A stretch of 64,000 nt of DNA. Origin: Cyanobacteria bacterium FACHB-471. Lineage in GTDB: Bacteria > Cyanobacteriota > Cyanobacteriia > Elainellales > Elainellaceae. A model generated the notes under the pieces. The model had not been told where the DNA came from. It did not search any database and worked only from the letters and a program-made list of their open reading frames with translations. A program made the translations under genes and the position numbers. Of the stretch, positions 7,907-16,327 are shown piece after piece. Location of the stretch: assembly GCA_014695345.1 (NCBI GenBank), contig JACJOC010000017.1:186001-250000 (forward strand). The letters run 5' to 3'. The stretch's first letter is position 1; every line of letters begins with the position of its first letter.

Positions 7907-8578
7907 CTATTCCTCTGGTGTTTGTTCACCTGGAGAACTGTAGCCTCGCTCAAAGGCAAAGCGAATGAGTTGGGAACGGTTTTCCAGGTGGAGTTTACTA
8001 AGAATGTTGCTGAGGTGCGTCTGTACGGTGCGAGGGCTAACAAATAGGCGGTCGCCAATCTGCTTATTGGTAAAGCCCTGAATCACTTCCCAAAATACCT
8101 TTTCCTCGGCTGGTGTAAGCGGCAGGGGAGAAGGTGTTGCGACACTGGGCTGCTCAGCAGTATTATTTTCGGACTGCTGCATCAACCGCACGATTTCTGA
8201 ATGAATTCGACGCGATCGCTCTAACTGAGCTTCGATTTTGGCAACTAACTCTCGCGGCTCAAAGGGCTTTGCCAGATAGTCATCTGCCCCCATTTTGTGC
8301 CCCTGAATGCGATCGTCAATATCTTTACGGCTCGATAGGAAAATGAACGGCACCAACTGCCCAAAGCGAGTATTTCGCAAGCGGCGGCAAAACTCTAACC
8401 CGTCCATCTCTGGCATCATGACATCAGAAACGACCAAATCAGGCGGATTTTGCTCAAACAGCTCCATCGCCTCAACGCCAGAGCTAGCATTTTGAACCGA
8501 ATATCCCCGATTCTCCAGATAGCGGATCAAGGCAGTTTTTAAGGTGATATCGTCATCAACAATCAGAATTTTCTTCAT
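7907..8578 (-). CDS. LuxR/NarL-type response regulator
   Basis: A 223-residue transcription factor. The receiver domain (1-120) has acidic D8-D10, phospho-acceptor D52 in SDVMMPEMDG, and K104 in AKPF. A linker leads to a GerE-type helix-turn-helix (about 150-215) with LTPAEEKVFWEV and NKQIGDRLFVSPRTVQTHLSNIL, the standard DNA-binding pattern. It should bind DNA as a dimer when phosphorylated. No cognate kinase is adjacent; the REC-kinase at 1824 is 5 kb away. The gene points left and its stop lies 24 bases from the stop of the TIGR02588 gene (convergent). The target genes cannot be told from the sequence. Confidence 0.94.
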   Translation of the reverse strand: MKKILIVDDDITLKTALIRYLENRGYSVQNASSGVEAMELFEQNPPDLVVSDVMMPEMDGLEFCRRLRNTRFGQLVPFIFLSSRKDIDDRIQGHKMGADDYLAKPFEPRELVAKIEAQLERSRRIHSEIVRLMQQSENNTAEQPSVATPSPLPLTPAEEKVFWEVIQGFTNKQIGDRLFVSPRTVQTHLSNILSKLHLENRSQLIRFAFERGYSSPGEQTPEE

Positions 8579-8893
8579 GCAGATTTACACAGCCGTCACA
8601 GCACAGAGCGATAGAACTAGCCTTACTCTTTTTTATCTTAGGATCACGAATCGTAAAACTTCTCTTTCTAGTCTTTCTTAAACAGCAACGCGGCAATATT
8701 CACCTTAGTCAAAGATCTGAATTCTAATTCAAACCATTGATTCTGAGCAAAAGTACCCTTTTAGCTTTACAGCTTTGGTGATACAGCAAAAAGGCAGACG
8801 AAAAAATCAAGTCTAACACCGTTGTGGGGCAGGAAGTTTGCTAATCTGCCAGGGAAGCTACAGAATCGCTAGCAAGCAGGAGTTGCTGCAACC
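8579..8893. other. Divergent intergenic region, response regulator / icd
   Basis: About 315 bases hold the two divergent promoters. I looked for an NtcA box (GTA-N8-TAC), because icd is nitrogen-controlled in some cyanobacteria, and found no clear one; GTACCC...CTTTAC near 8755-8775 has the wrong spacing. A 6-base inverted repeat (8793-8798 / 8845-8850) is the only structure noticed. Confidence 0.4.
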
Positions 8894-10324
8894 ATGTACG
8901 AAAAAATTGTTCCTCCCAATGTTGGATCGCGAATTACCTTTGAGAACGGCGAACCCATTGTTCCAGACAACCCGATCATCCCTTTTATTCGAGGAGATGG
9001 CACGGGAGTAGATATTTGGCCTGCTGCTCAACGAGTTTTTGATGCTGCTGTCAAACAGGCTTATGGCGACCAGCGACAGATTGTCTGGTTCAAGGTTTAT
9101 GCTGGGGACGAAGCCTGTGAGGTTTACGGGACTTATCAGTACTTGCCAGAAGATACGCTAACTGCCATCCGGGAGTATGGCGTGGCAATCAAGGGGCCCT
9201 TGACCACTCCAATTGGCGGCGGAATTCGATCGCTCAATGTGGCCCTACGGCAGATTCATGACCTCTACGCCTGTGTCCGTCCATGCACATACTATGCAGG
9301 TACGCCTTCCCCTCATAAGACCCCCGAAAAGCTAGATGTAATTGTTTATCGGGAAAACACAGAAGATATTTATCTGGGGATCGAATGGCGGCAGGGTAGC
9401 GAGGTGGGCGATCGCCTGATCAAGCTACTCAACGAAGACCTGATCCCGGCTACACCTGAGCATGGCAAGAAGAAAATTCCCCTCGATTCGGGAATTGGCA
9501 TTAAGCCCATCAGCAAAACGGGTTCTCAGCGATTAGTGCGTCGTGCCATGAAACACGCCCTTCGGTTGCCCAAGTCCAAGCAGATGGTGACTTTGGTGCA
9601 CAAAGGCAACATCATGAAATACACCGAGGGGGCGTTTCGAGACTGGGGCTATGAGTTGGTCACAACTGAGTTTCGGAATGAGTGCGTGACTGAGCGAGAA
9701 TCCTGGATTTTAGGTAACAAGGAGCGCAACCCGGATCTGAGCGTGGAGGATAATGCCCGTCAAATTGAACCAGGCTACGATGCTCTGACGGCCGAGAAAA
9801 AAGCTGATGTTTGCAAAGAGGTACAGGCAGTACTGGATGCCATCTGGGAAACCCACGGCAGCGGGCAGTGGAAAGACAAGATCATGGTGAATGACCGAAT
9901 TGCTGACAGCATTTTTCAGCAAATTCAGACTCGCCCTGATGAATATTCGATTTTGGCGACCATGAACCTGAACGGAGACTATCTGTCGGATGCAGCAGCG
10001 GCGATCGTGGGTGGGTTAGGAATGGGACCAGGAGCAAATATCGGCGACAACTGCGCGATTTTTGAGGCGACCCACGGCACGGCTCCTAAACACGCTGGAT
10101 TAGACCGGATTAATCCGGGTTCCGTCATTTTGTCGGGAGTGATGATGCTGGAATATATGGGTTGGCAGGAAGCGGCCGACCTGATCAAGCAAGGAATTGG
10201 AGCAGCAATTTCGCACCGTGAAGTGACCTATGACCTAGCACGACTGATGGAACCTCCGGTAGACTCACCGCTGAAGTGTTCAGAATTCGCAGAGGCGATC
10301 GTTAAGCACTTTGGTGGCAACTAG
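8894..10324 (+). CDS. icd: NADP-dependent isocitrate dehydrogenase
   Basis: A 476-residue TCA-cycle enzyme that converts isocitrate to 2-oxoglutarate, the carbon skeleton for ammonium assimilation in cyanobacteria. Length is normal for the family. Landmarks are [14 protein letters not shown] near the start, [13 protein letters not shown] (substrate-binding serine, equivalent to the regulatory Ser113 of E. coli), [17 protein letters not shown], metal-binding aspartates in [13 protein letters not shown], and the coenzyme loop [13 protein letters not shown]. The start ATG at 8894 follows CAGGAG with 9 bases spacing. It is not in an operon: it is flanked by a divergent regulator and, downstream, a block of small repeats. 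Confidence 0.97.
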   Translation: MYEKIVPPNVGSRITFENGEPIVPDNPIIPFIRGDGTGVDIWPAAQRVFDAAVKQAYGDQRQIVWFKVYAGDEACEVYGTYQYLPEDTLTAIREYGVAIKGPLTTPIGGGIRSLNVALRQIHDLYACVRPCTYYAGTPSPHKTPEKLDVIVYRENTEDIYLGIEWRQGSEVGDRLIKLLNEDLIPATPEHGKKKIPLDSGIGIKPISKTGSQRLVRRAMKHALRLPKSKQMVTLVHKGNIMKYTEGAFRDWGYELVTTEFRNECVTERESWILGNKERNPDLSVEDNARQIEPGYDALTAEKKADVCKEVQAVLDAIWETHGSGQWKDKIMVNDRIADSIFQQIQTRPDEYSILATMNLNGDYLSDAAAAIVGGLGMGPGANIGDNCAIFEATHGTAPKHAGLDRINPGSVILSGVMMLEYMGWQEAADLIKQGIGAAISHREVTYDLARLMEPPVDSPLKCSEFAEAIVKHFGGN

Positions 10325-10716
10325 CATCTTCTACCCTCTTCGGGAGAAACACAGTTCATTGCATCTCTGGAGAAAATCACCTTCTAGTAGGGGACATGGG
10401 TTTAGCCTGTAACCTCTTGTCAATGTGGTCTCCAGGTAGAGCCTGGAGATGTTTCATAGTGAGGCTCTGCTTCTTGGGACTCCCACAGGCGGAGCCTCAT
10501 TTATAGACCTGGTTGACTGACAAAACTTCCCAAACTATGGGTTAGCTCGTAGGTTGGGTGAAACAACGTGCAACCCAACATCCACCTGGATTCTGTTGGT
10601 TACGCATTCGCTTCACCCAACCTACATCAGAAGATTTGTCAGTCAACCAGTTTATAGGCACTACAAGGCAAAGCCTTAGAACGAGAAAACGGGAAAAAAT
10701 TGTTTTTTGCGAGTGT
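10325..10716. repeat. Repeat-rich intergenic block with nested inverted repeats
   Basis: This 392-base gap has no credible gene. It contains a hairpin with CTCCAGG arms (10430-10436 / 10442-10448), an 8-base inverted repeat TGAGGCTC (10460-10467 / 10492-10499), and a nested element at 10509-10650 described separately. Such clusters of small repeats are typical of cyanobacterial intergenic DNA. Confidence 0.6.
10509..10650. repeat. MITE-like element with two nested inverted repeats
   Basis: The outer arms, CTGGTTGACTGACAAA (10509-10524) and its complement (10635-10650), are perfect over 16 bases. Nested inside is GTAGGTTGGGTG...CACCCAACCTAC (10549-10625). A TTTATAG heptamer occurs at 10500-10506 and again at 10651-10657, immediately outside the right arm and two bases from the left arm, resembling a target-site duplication. 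The inner part is related to the repeat at 59374-59451. No transposase is encoded. Confidence 0.72.
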
Positions 10717-12072
10717 TTACAGATTGGGTTTCAGTTGAGAGAACAAGCAATCCCAGTCACGGGAAGCGCAATTGTCTTCGGCTTCTGTAACCAGAAAGGT
10801 AGTGTTACGAGCTTGAGAGTGGGAAAGCGATTGGACGCAAACGGCTGCGACATCTTCACGGCTAATTTTGTTTTGCTGGTCAAGGTTTTCTGGGAGACTG
10901 TCTGACGTAAAGAGGAGCGATCGCCCCCCCGCTTCATCCGTTAATGAGGACGGTTTTACAATCGTGTAAGCGATTTCACTTTGACGTAATCTTGATTCTG
11001 CTTCTGCATCAGAAGCGCCCACGGGACTGACCAGAATAAACTGCGGCAACTCAGAGATTTTGTAGGTTTTGATAAATTTCACTTGAAGCTGAAACGGTCC
11101 AGGTGAGAAGTGAGGATTGAGCGCGCCATCATACTCAAACTTGCTGAGCATTAGCTGAAAGGCATAGACTCGGCTGGAATCAAACGATTGAGCGTCTTTT
11201 ACCGTCTTAGCTCGAAATACCGGGATCAGCGCTGAAAAAGGAACCCGAATCAGCATTTGGGTGTCTGGGATCGTGTCAAACGAATAGCTGTAGGCAAGGC
11301 TGTCCCAGCCCGATTCGCTCCGCAGCAATAGCTTGTAGCGATCGCCATCCCCTTTCACGCACAGCTCAACTCCTTCTGCTTGAGACAGGTCGAGCGGCGG
11401 CTCAAAGTTGCGCGTACGAACGGAGACAAAACCGCCAGAGTTTGCAGTTGAGACGGTTCCAGAAAATACGGCACCGTCAGTATCTAAACGAATGCTGCTT
11501 TGACTCGTACCGCCCATGACAACATCATCCAGCGCACCCCAAACTTCCTTAAGGTCACTGGTGGGGTTAGTGAAATCGAAAACAAGCTGACCCGGTCGAT
11601 TTAGACTATCTGCGGCTGCATCAATCAGGCGAGGCAAAAAGTACTCTGGTCCATTCACACAGATAATTGCGCTCACGCTTTTCAGGACATCGGAAATTGC
11701 TTCAGGGCTGGCAAGATCTGCTTGCACAGGTTCTATTTGATTTTGGGATGGAGTTGAGACTTCCTCAGTCGGCGTGAACAGCGATCGTACCCGGTAGCCC
11801 TGATCGACCAACTGCTGCACCACCTGGTGACCCAGGGCTTCAGCCGCACCCACGACGAGAATGTTGCCTAGCTTGGGATCAGTTAAGAAACTAGTGGCGG
11901 TTTTTGCAGAGGTGCCGTAGGAAATCGCAGAGCGATCCACCTTTGGGTCAGGACGACTGCCTAGCCACTGCTGGAACCAATCGACACTGCTTAGGAAGGG
12001 GATCGCTCCAAAGTAGGACAGCGTTTTAATAAAGCGTCCCAAATCCCAGCTAGAAGAATTTTGCTGACTCAT
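10717..12072 (-). CDS. SDR-fold protein with inserted CIA30 domain (HCF173-like)
   Basis: A 451-residue protein. After a short lead (1-68) comes an NAD(P)-binding segment (about 70-150) with a modified glycine motif, VVGAAEALG instead of GATGxxG. This is interrupted by a CIA30 domain (about 163-325; VFDFTNPTSDLKEVWGALDD, then DDVVMGGTSQSS), after which the Rossmann-type fold resumes (about 340-451; FILVSPVGASDAE, YTIVKPSSLTD). The typical SDR Tyr-x3-Lys is not evident, so enzymatic activity is doubtful. The same split arrangement is known in plant HCF173, needed for psbA mRNA translation, which suggests a photosystem II role by inference. The ATG at 12072 has TAGGTG upstream; an in-frame GTG at 12090 would place the ribosome site inside the gene. 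Confidence 0.86.
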   Translation of the reverse strand: MSQQNSSSWDLGRFIKTLSYFGAIPFLSSVDWFQQWLGSRPDPKVDRSAISYGTSAKTATSFLTDPKLGNILVVGAAEALGHQVVQQLVDQGYRVRSLFTPTEEVSTPSQNQIEPVQADLASPEAISDVLKSVSAIICVNGPEYFLPRLIDAAADSLNRPGQLVFDFTNPTSDLKEVWGALDDVVMGGTSQSSIRLDTDGAVFSGTVSTANSGGFVSVRTRNFEPPLDLSQAEGVELCVKGDGDRYKLLLRSESGWDSLAYSYSFDTIPDTQMLIRVPFSALIPVFRAKTVKDAQSFDSSRVYAFQLMLSKFEYDGALNPHFSPGPFQLQVKFIKTYKISELPQFILVSPVGASDAEAESRLRQSEIAYTIVKPSSLTDEAGGRSLLFTSDSLPENLDQQNKISREDVAAVCVQSLSHSQARNTTFLVTEAEDNCASRDWDCLFSQLKPNL

Positions 12073-12304
12073 ACGGTCACCTACTGTCACCCGTTTTGCT
12101 TCCTTTATCTTAGAAAACTTGCGCTCGCCTTCCCTCTAGCGTGAGTGGTGCATCGCAAGATCCCATCTGTGATTTAGCTAGCAGCTTGCCCTTAAGAATT
12201 ATGTAAAGATACGTGTAGATCACGACCGTCAGGCAAAAATACTTGGCAATTGGCGGTCATTCCTTGAGGAACTGACCATAAGTACGCAAAAGCGCCCTCG
12301 AATC

Positions 12305-13606
12305 GTGATCATTGGAGCGGGATTTGGTGGGCTATCGGCGGTGCAAAGTGTTGCTAGCTCAGCAGTTGAAGTGTTGCTAATTGACCGAAACAATTACCAC
12401 ACCTTCAGCCCCATGCTTTATCAGGTTGCGACGGCTGAACTGGGAGCAGAGCAAATCGCTTACCCAATTCGCAATATCTTGCGAAAGCTGCCAAATACTC
12501 AGTTTTTGCAAGCAGAAGTAAAACGAATTGATTTTGCTCAACAATCTGTAGAAACCGATCGCACCGTTATTTTCTACGATTTTTTGATCTTGGCGACGGG
12601 AAGCGTTACCCAGATTCTTAGCGTTCCGGGGGCAGCAGAATATGCATTTCGGCTGGACAATTTGAGACAGGCGATCGCCCTTCGCAATCACATTTTGCGT
12701 TGCTTTGAGCAGGCATCCTATGAGTCAAACCCAGAACGCAGACGGCAGCTATTGACCTTTACAATCATTGGTGGCGGTCCAACAGGCATCGAATTGGCAG
12801 GTGCATTGGTTGAATTGCTCGACAATTCTCTCAAGCGGGACTATCCAGTTTTAGATTTTCGTCAGGTGAAGGTGCTACTGGTGCAATCGGGAAGCCGCTT
12901 GCTGAGGGACATGCCAGAGCGATCGCAGCGTTATACCCAGCGTCAGCTTCAAAAAATGGGCGTGAAAGTCATCCTGGACGCAAAGGTAAACCGAGTCACT
13001 TCCGGTACCGTGCATTTGCACGACGGACGCATCATTCTTACAGAAAGTCCGATTTGGACTGTAGGAGTACAGGCTAATTCACTCTTGCGGCAATGGGGTT
13101 TACCGACGGGTGACAAAGGGAAGGTGACAGTTTTGCCGACTCTCCAGGTGCCAGATCATCCAGAGGTTTATGGAGTAGGAGATCTCGCACTGCTCAAAGA
13201 AAGCGGTCAACCGTTGCCGATGGTGGCTCCGGCTGCGATTCAGCAAGGAAGAGCAGCCGCAAAAAATATTCGGCGGCAACTGATAGGGCGACAGCCCGTT
13301 CCGTTTAAGTATTGGAACAAGGGAGCGATCGCCATGATTGGGCGAAATGCGGCAGCAGCCCAAATTGGCAAATTCGTCTTTATTGGGTTCCCCGCATGGC
13401 TACTATGGTTGGGAGTTCATCTTGTTTATTTACCTGGATTTCGCAATCGCCTACAGGTTCTGATTGATTGGCTGTGGGATTATGTTTTGCGCGATCGCCC
13501 TGCTCGATTTGTGTCGCCTACTTCGAGGGCGATCGCTGAAACTTACCCAACGCCAGATCATAAATCGGACGAAGTTCGCCAGATTTACAACAGACAACGG
13601 GTTTAG
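12305..13606 (+). CDS. Type II NADH dehydrogenase (NDH-2)
   Basis: A 433-residue peripheral membrane flavoprotein passing electrons from NAD(P)H to quinone without proton pumping. It has the FAD motif IIGAGFGGLSAVQ at the extreme start, the second dinucleotide motif IIGGGPTGIELAGAL (about 155-170), and an FAD-binding GVGDLALL motif (about 290). The C-terminal amphipathic region (FPAWLLWLGVHLVYLPGFRNR) should hold the protein on the membrane. The first usual start, GTG at 12305, leaves only three residues before the FAD glycine motif and has no ribosome site. GAGGAA at 12266-12271 is spaced 6 bases before an in-frame ATA at 12278, which may be the real start (see finding). A DoxX gene follows 10 bases downstream. 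Confidence 0.93.
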   Translation: MIIGAGFGGLSAVQSVASSAVEVLLIDRNNYHTFSPMLYQVATAELGAEQIAYPIRNILRKLPNTQFLQAEVKRIDFAQQSVETDRTVIFYDFLILATGSVTQILSVPGAAEYAFRLDNLRQAIALRNHILRCFEQASYESNPERRRQLLTFTIIGGGPTGIELAGALVELLDNSLKRDYPVLDFRQVKVLLVQSGSRLLRDMPERSQRYTQRQLQKMGVKVILDAKVNRVTSGTVHLHDGRIILTESPIWTVGVQANSLLRQWGLPTGDKGKVTVLPTLQVPDHPEVYGVGDLALLKESGQPLPMVAPAAIQQGRAAAKNIRRQLIGRQPVPFKYWNKGAIAMIGRNAAAAQIGKFVFIGFPAWLLWLGVHLVYLPGFRNRLQVLIDWLWDYVLRDRPARFVSPTSRAIAETYPTPDHKSDEVRQIYNRQRV

Positions 13607-13616
13607 AGGTAAGCCG

Positions 13617-14027
13617 ATGGACTTGCAAAAAATCATTCCGCTCATCGCTCGCACCTGTCTGGCAGTGATCTTTCTTCGCTCTGGAGCAGGTAAAGTACTT
13701 GATTTTGCTGGCACGCAAGAACAAATTGCAGGGGCAGGCTTGCCTCTCGCAGCCCTGATGACGGTAGGTGCGATCGTATTTGAATTGGTTGGCGCTGTCC
13801 TGGTTTTGCTGGGTTACAAAGCCAAGTGGGGCGCGCTGTTACTCATCTTGTTTCTGATTCCGACGACGCTGCTCTTTCACACCAATTTTGCAGAGGGAAT
13901 GCAGGTTACACAATTCTTCAAAAACCTGGCTATTCTGGGTGGACTTCTGATGGTGACAGCGTTTGGTTCAGGTCCATTAAGTTTAGAAAATCGGTTTCGT
14001 TCGCGGCGCAGGTTTGGAGGAATGTGA
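13617..14027 (+). CDS. DoxX family membrane protein
   Basis: A 136-residue protein with four hydrophobic segments (about 7-22, 43-65, 70-85, 100-120). The family pattern includes an N-terminal RxxLAVIFLRSGAGKVLDF, a central GAIVFELVGAVLVLLGY and HTNFAEG followed by FKNLAILGGLL. DoxX-like proteins are thought to work with quinone or thiol redox partners. The neighbouring NDH-2 gene, 10 bases upstream on the same strand, supports a shared respiratory or redox role. I chose the ATG at 13617 (AGAGGTAAG ahead); an in-frame extension to 13464 would run inside the NDH-2 gene. Confidence 0.88.
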   Translation: MDLQKIIPLIARTCLAVIFLRSGAGKVLDFAGTQEQIAGAGLPLAALMTVGAIVFELVGAVLVLLGYKAKWGALLLILFLIPTTLLFHTNFAEGMQVTQFFKNLAILGGLLMVTAFGSGPLSLENRFRSRRRFGGM

Positions 14028-14150
14028 GATCCTAGAGTTCCATCATCAGGGTGTAGCAGTCGATAAGTAAGTTACTTGAATTAAGCGTAATACACTGCCC
14101 AAATGCTACTCCCCTACTCCGTGCTGGGTAACAAACTCAGACTTCTAGAC

Positions 14151-14627
14151 TCATGCTGGAACTGCGACAGCAGAAAGCATTTGCTTCAGGTTTTCGGGCT
14201 GCACAAACTCTAGATACTGACAGGCGATCGATGGCGGCAGCAGTTCAATCATCATCGTATTTTCGATCCATAGTTCAATCACTTCAAACAGTCCATCCCG
14301 ACTGCAGTGGAGCGATCGCCACCCTTCCCGTTGAGCCACTTCCTGAATCTTTTCCTGGCTAACAGGCACTGAAATTGCAGCGTGAACTGCACCAAAACTG
14401 TAGGCAAACGCATTGGTAGAGAAAGTTGCCTGTTCAGTGTCAGTTCCTGGCAGCAGTTCAGTTCCAGCCGGATAAACTTCGATTAAAGTTCCATGTTCAT
14501 CCAGGGCAAGCGCCATGTAGCTACCTGGATGAGGTGGAAAGGGGGCAGCGCAGCCGTCCAACAATTCAGCCAAAACCTCAGCAACATGAAGCGGATTGCT
14601 GGCAGAGATAGAAATGTGATGAATCAT
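14151..14627 (-). CDS. VOC/glyoxalase-fold-like protein of unknown function
   Basis: A 158-residue soluble protein. The opening MIHHISISASNPLHVAEVLAE, then a short segment on size or price-tag features (PHPGSYMALA, GTLIEVYPAGTEL) and a later SVPVSQEKIQEVAQREGWRS look like half of a vicinal-oxygen-chelate fold: a beta strand with His residues followed by a helix. Metal ligands cannot be assigned with confidence. It may bind a small ligand. The gene is alone and points left. Its stop is about 120 bases from the DoxX stop (convergent), and it is divergent from rsmB. Confidence 0.75.
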   Translation of the reverse strand: MIHHISISASNPLHVAEVLAELLDGCAAPFPPHPGSYMALALDEHGTLIEVYPAGTELLPGTDTEQATFSTNAFAYSFGAVHAAISVPVSQEKIQEVAQREGWRSLHCSRDGLFEVIELWIENTMMIELLPPSIACQYLEFVQPENLKQMLSAVAVPA

Positions 14628-14766
14628 AGAAATCCCTCCGAAATCAAGAACCTTTAAATAGGACTTACGCCAGGACTTCTCACCGACCTTGGCTGTGTAG
14701 TCCTGATCTATACATCGCTTTGAAGTGCATCCATTTCGTAAGTGAATATACCGAAAACGTAGATCT

Positions 14767-14816
14767 CATTCCATCGGGGGATTTATCTTCATCCGGACAA
14801 ATCACCCGATGGAATG
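14767..14816. repeat. Long imperfect hairpin in divergent gap before rsmB
   Basis: The arms 14767-14784 and 14799-14816 pair over 17 of 18 positions (one G/A mismatch), around a 14-base loop. It lies upstream of both flanking genes, so it is not a terminator for either. A nearby 7-base inverted repeat, ACTTACG (14663-14669 / 14737-14743), sits in the AGGACTTACGC sequence common in cyanobacterial repeat elements. Confidence 0.55.
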
Positions 14817-14905
14817 AAGCTAAATTCGCTAAAATCTCAAGGCAATAGCCTACGAGAGTTTTCGCTGGGCTATTGTGTGGTGTTTGCTCTCGTCCGAATG
14901 GTTCA

Positions 14906-16246
14906 GTGACTCAAAATCCCCGGCAAGCGGCCTTTCTCGCACTCCGATCAGTCCATCGGGGCGCATTTGCAGATATAGCGTTAGACCGTGCTTTACAGCG
15001 GTCAGAACCAGCCCCTCCAGATCGCCGCCTGGTGACAGAGCTGGTCTACGGCAGCGTTAGACGACAAAGAACGTTGGATGCTCTAATTGACCAACTTGCA
15101 AAGCGGCGATCGTATCAGCAGCCTCCCGATTTACGGGCTATTTTGCATTTAGGGCTGTATCAACTGCGCTATCTCAATCAAATTCCGGCAGCGGCAGCAG
15201 TCAATACAACGGTTGATCTGGCAAAGCAAAACAGCTTTGAGAAATTGGCAGGGTTTGTCAATGGGCTGTTGCGCCAATATCTTCGGCTTGCAGAAACGGG
15301 CGACCCGCTACAGCTACCCGACGATCCGGTCAATCGACTGGCAGTACTGTACAGCTACCCCGACTGGGTGGTGCAGGTTTGGCTGGAGCAATTGGGCTTT
15401 GAGGAAACGGAAATGCTCTGTGAATGGCTGAACCGATCGCCTCACATTGACTTAAGAGTTAATCCACTGCAAGCTTCTTTAGAACAGGTTCAATCAGCGC
15501 TGCAAGAGGTGGGAATCAAAACCACTACGGTCGCCGCACTGCCTCAATCACTGCGATTGTTGGATAATTCGGGGTCAATTCAGAACCTACCCGGCTTCCG
15601 GGAGGGCTATTGGACCGTACAGGACAGCAGCGCTCAACTGGTAGGTCATTTGCTTGACCCGCAGCCAGGGGAAATGATTGTTGATGGCTGTGCGGCTCCA
15701 GGCGGCAAAACAACGCACATCGCTGAATTGATGGGCGATCGCGGCATTGTTTGGGGATGCGATCGCTATGCTTCGCGGTTGAAAAAACTACGCCAGAATG
15801 CAGAACGACTGAGGCTGACCTGCATCCAGACCTGTGCTGGAGATAGCCGTCAATTTACTCAATTTGCTCAACAAGCAGATCGGGTGCTGCTCGACGTTCC
15901 CTGTTCAGGGCTAGGAACCCTGCACCGCCATGCCGATGCCCGCTGGCGACAAACGCCAGAAACCGTCCAGGAATTAGCCCAACTGCAAACCGAATTGCTT
16001 GACCAGGCAGCAACCTGGGTCAAACCAGGCGGAGTGCTAGTTTATTCCACCTGTACGCTGCATCCTGCCGAGAATGAGGCGATCGCCCAGTCCTTCCTAT
16101 CTCGCCATTCAGAATGGGTGATTCAGCCGCCGTCTCACCCTCCTGGCGATGCTTTTGTCACTCCAGAAGGATGGCTCAAAGTTTGGTGTCATCAGCGCGA
16201 TATGGACGGTTTTTTTATTGCTCGTTTCCGCAAAGCTATCGAATAA
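14906..16246 (+). CDS. rsmB: 16S rRNA (cytosine-967-C5)-methyltransferase
   Basis: A 446-residue SAM-dependent enzyme of the Sun/Fmu family that methylates C967 of 16S rRNA. The N-terminal NusB-like RNA-binding domain (about 1-130) begins NPRQAAFLALRSVHRG. The catalytic domain carries the SAM motif DGCAAPGGKTTHIAE, the first cysteine in LLDVPCSGLGTLHR and the catalytic cysteine in VYSTCTLHPAENEA; both cysteines are intact. I place the start at the GTG at 14906, which gives the family's usual M-x-NPRQ opening. A TTG at 14873 is an in-frame alternative. Neither has a strong ribosome site. ccmP follows 81 bases downstream on the same strand. Confidence 0.94.
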   Translation: MTQNPRQAAFLALRSVHRGAFADIALDRALQRSEPAPPDRRLVTELVYGSVRRQRTLDALIDQLAKRRSYQQPPDLRAILHLGLYQLRYLNQIPAAAAVNTTVDLAKQNSFEKLAGFVNGLLRQYLRLAETGDPLQLPDDPVNRLAVLYSYPDWVVQVWLEQLGFEETEMLCEWLNRSPHIDLRVNPLQASLEQVQSALQEVGIKTTTVAALPQSLRLLDNSGSIQNLPGFREGYWTVQDSSAQLVGHLLDPQPGEMIVDGCAAPGGKTTHIAELMGDRGIVWGCDRYASRLKKLRQNAERLRLTCIQTCAGDSRQFTQFAQQADRVLLDVPCSGLGTLHRHADARWRQTPETVQELAQLQTELLDQAATWVKPGGVLVYSTCTLHPAENEAIAQSFLSRHSEWVIQPPSHPPGDAFVTPEGWLKVWCHQRDMDGFFIARFRKAIE

Positions 16247-16327
16247 CATCCTTAAGAGTCGAATAGCGCGGTAAACTCAAATCGTTACACATTGAGGAGT
16301 TTGACCTCAGCACACGGAGATCGCAGA

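Noticed and set aside
8755-8775. Possible NtcA box before icd
   Set aside because: The GTA and TAC half-sites are not spaced by 8 bases, so the match fails.
10558-10905. 115-codon plus-strand reading at 10558
   Set aside because: It starts inside the palindromic element and runs antisense through the 3' end of the CIA30 gene.
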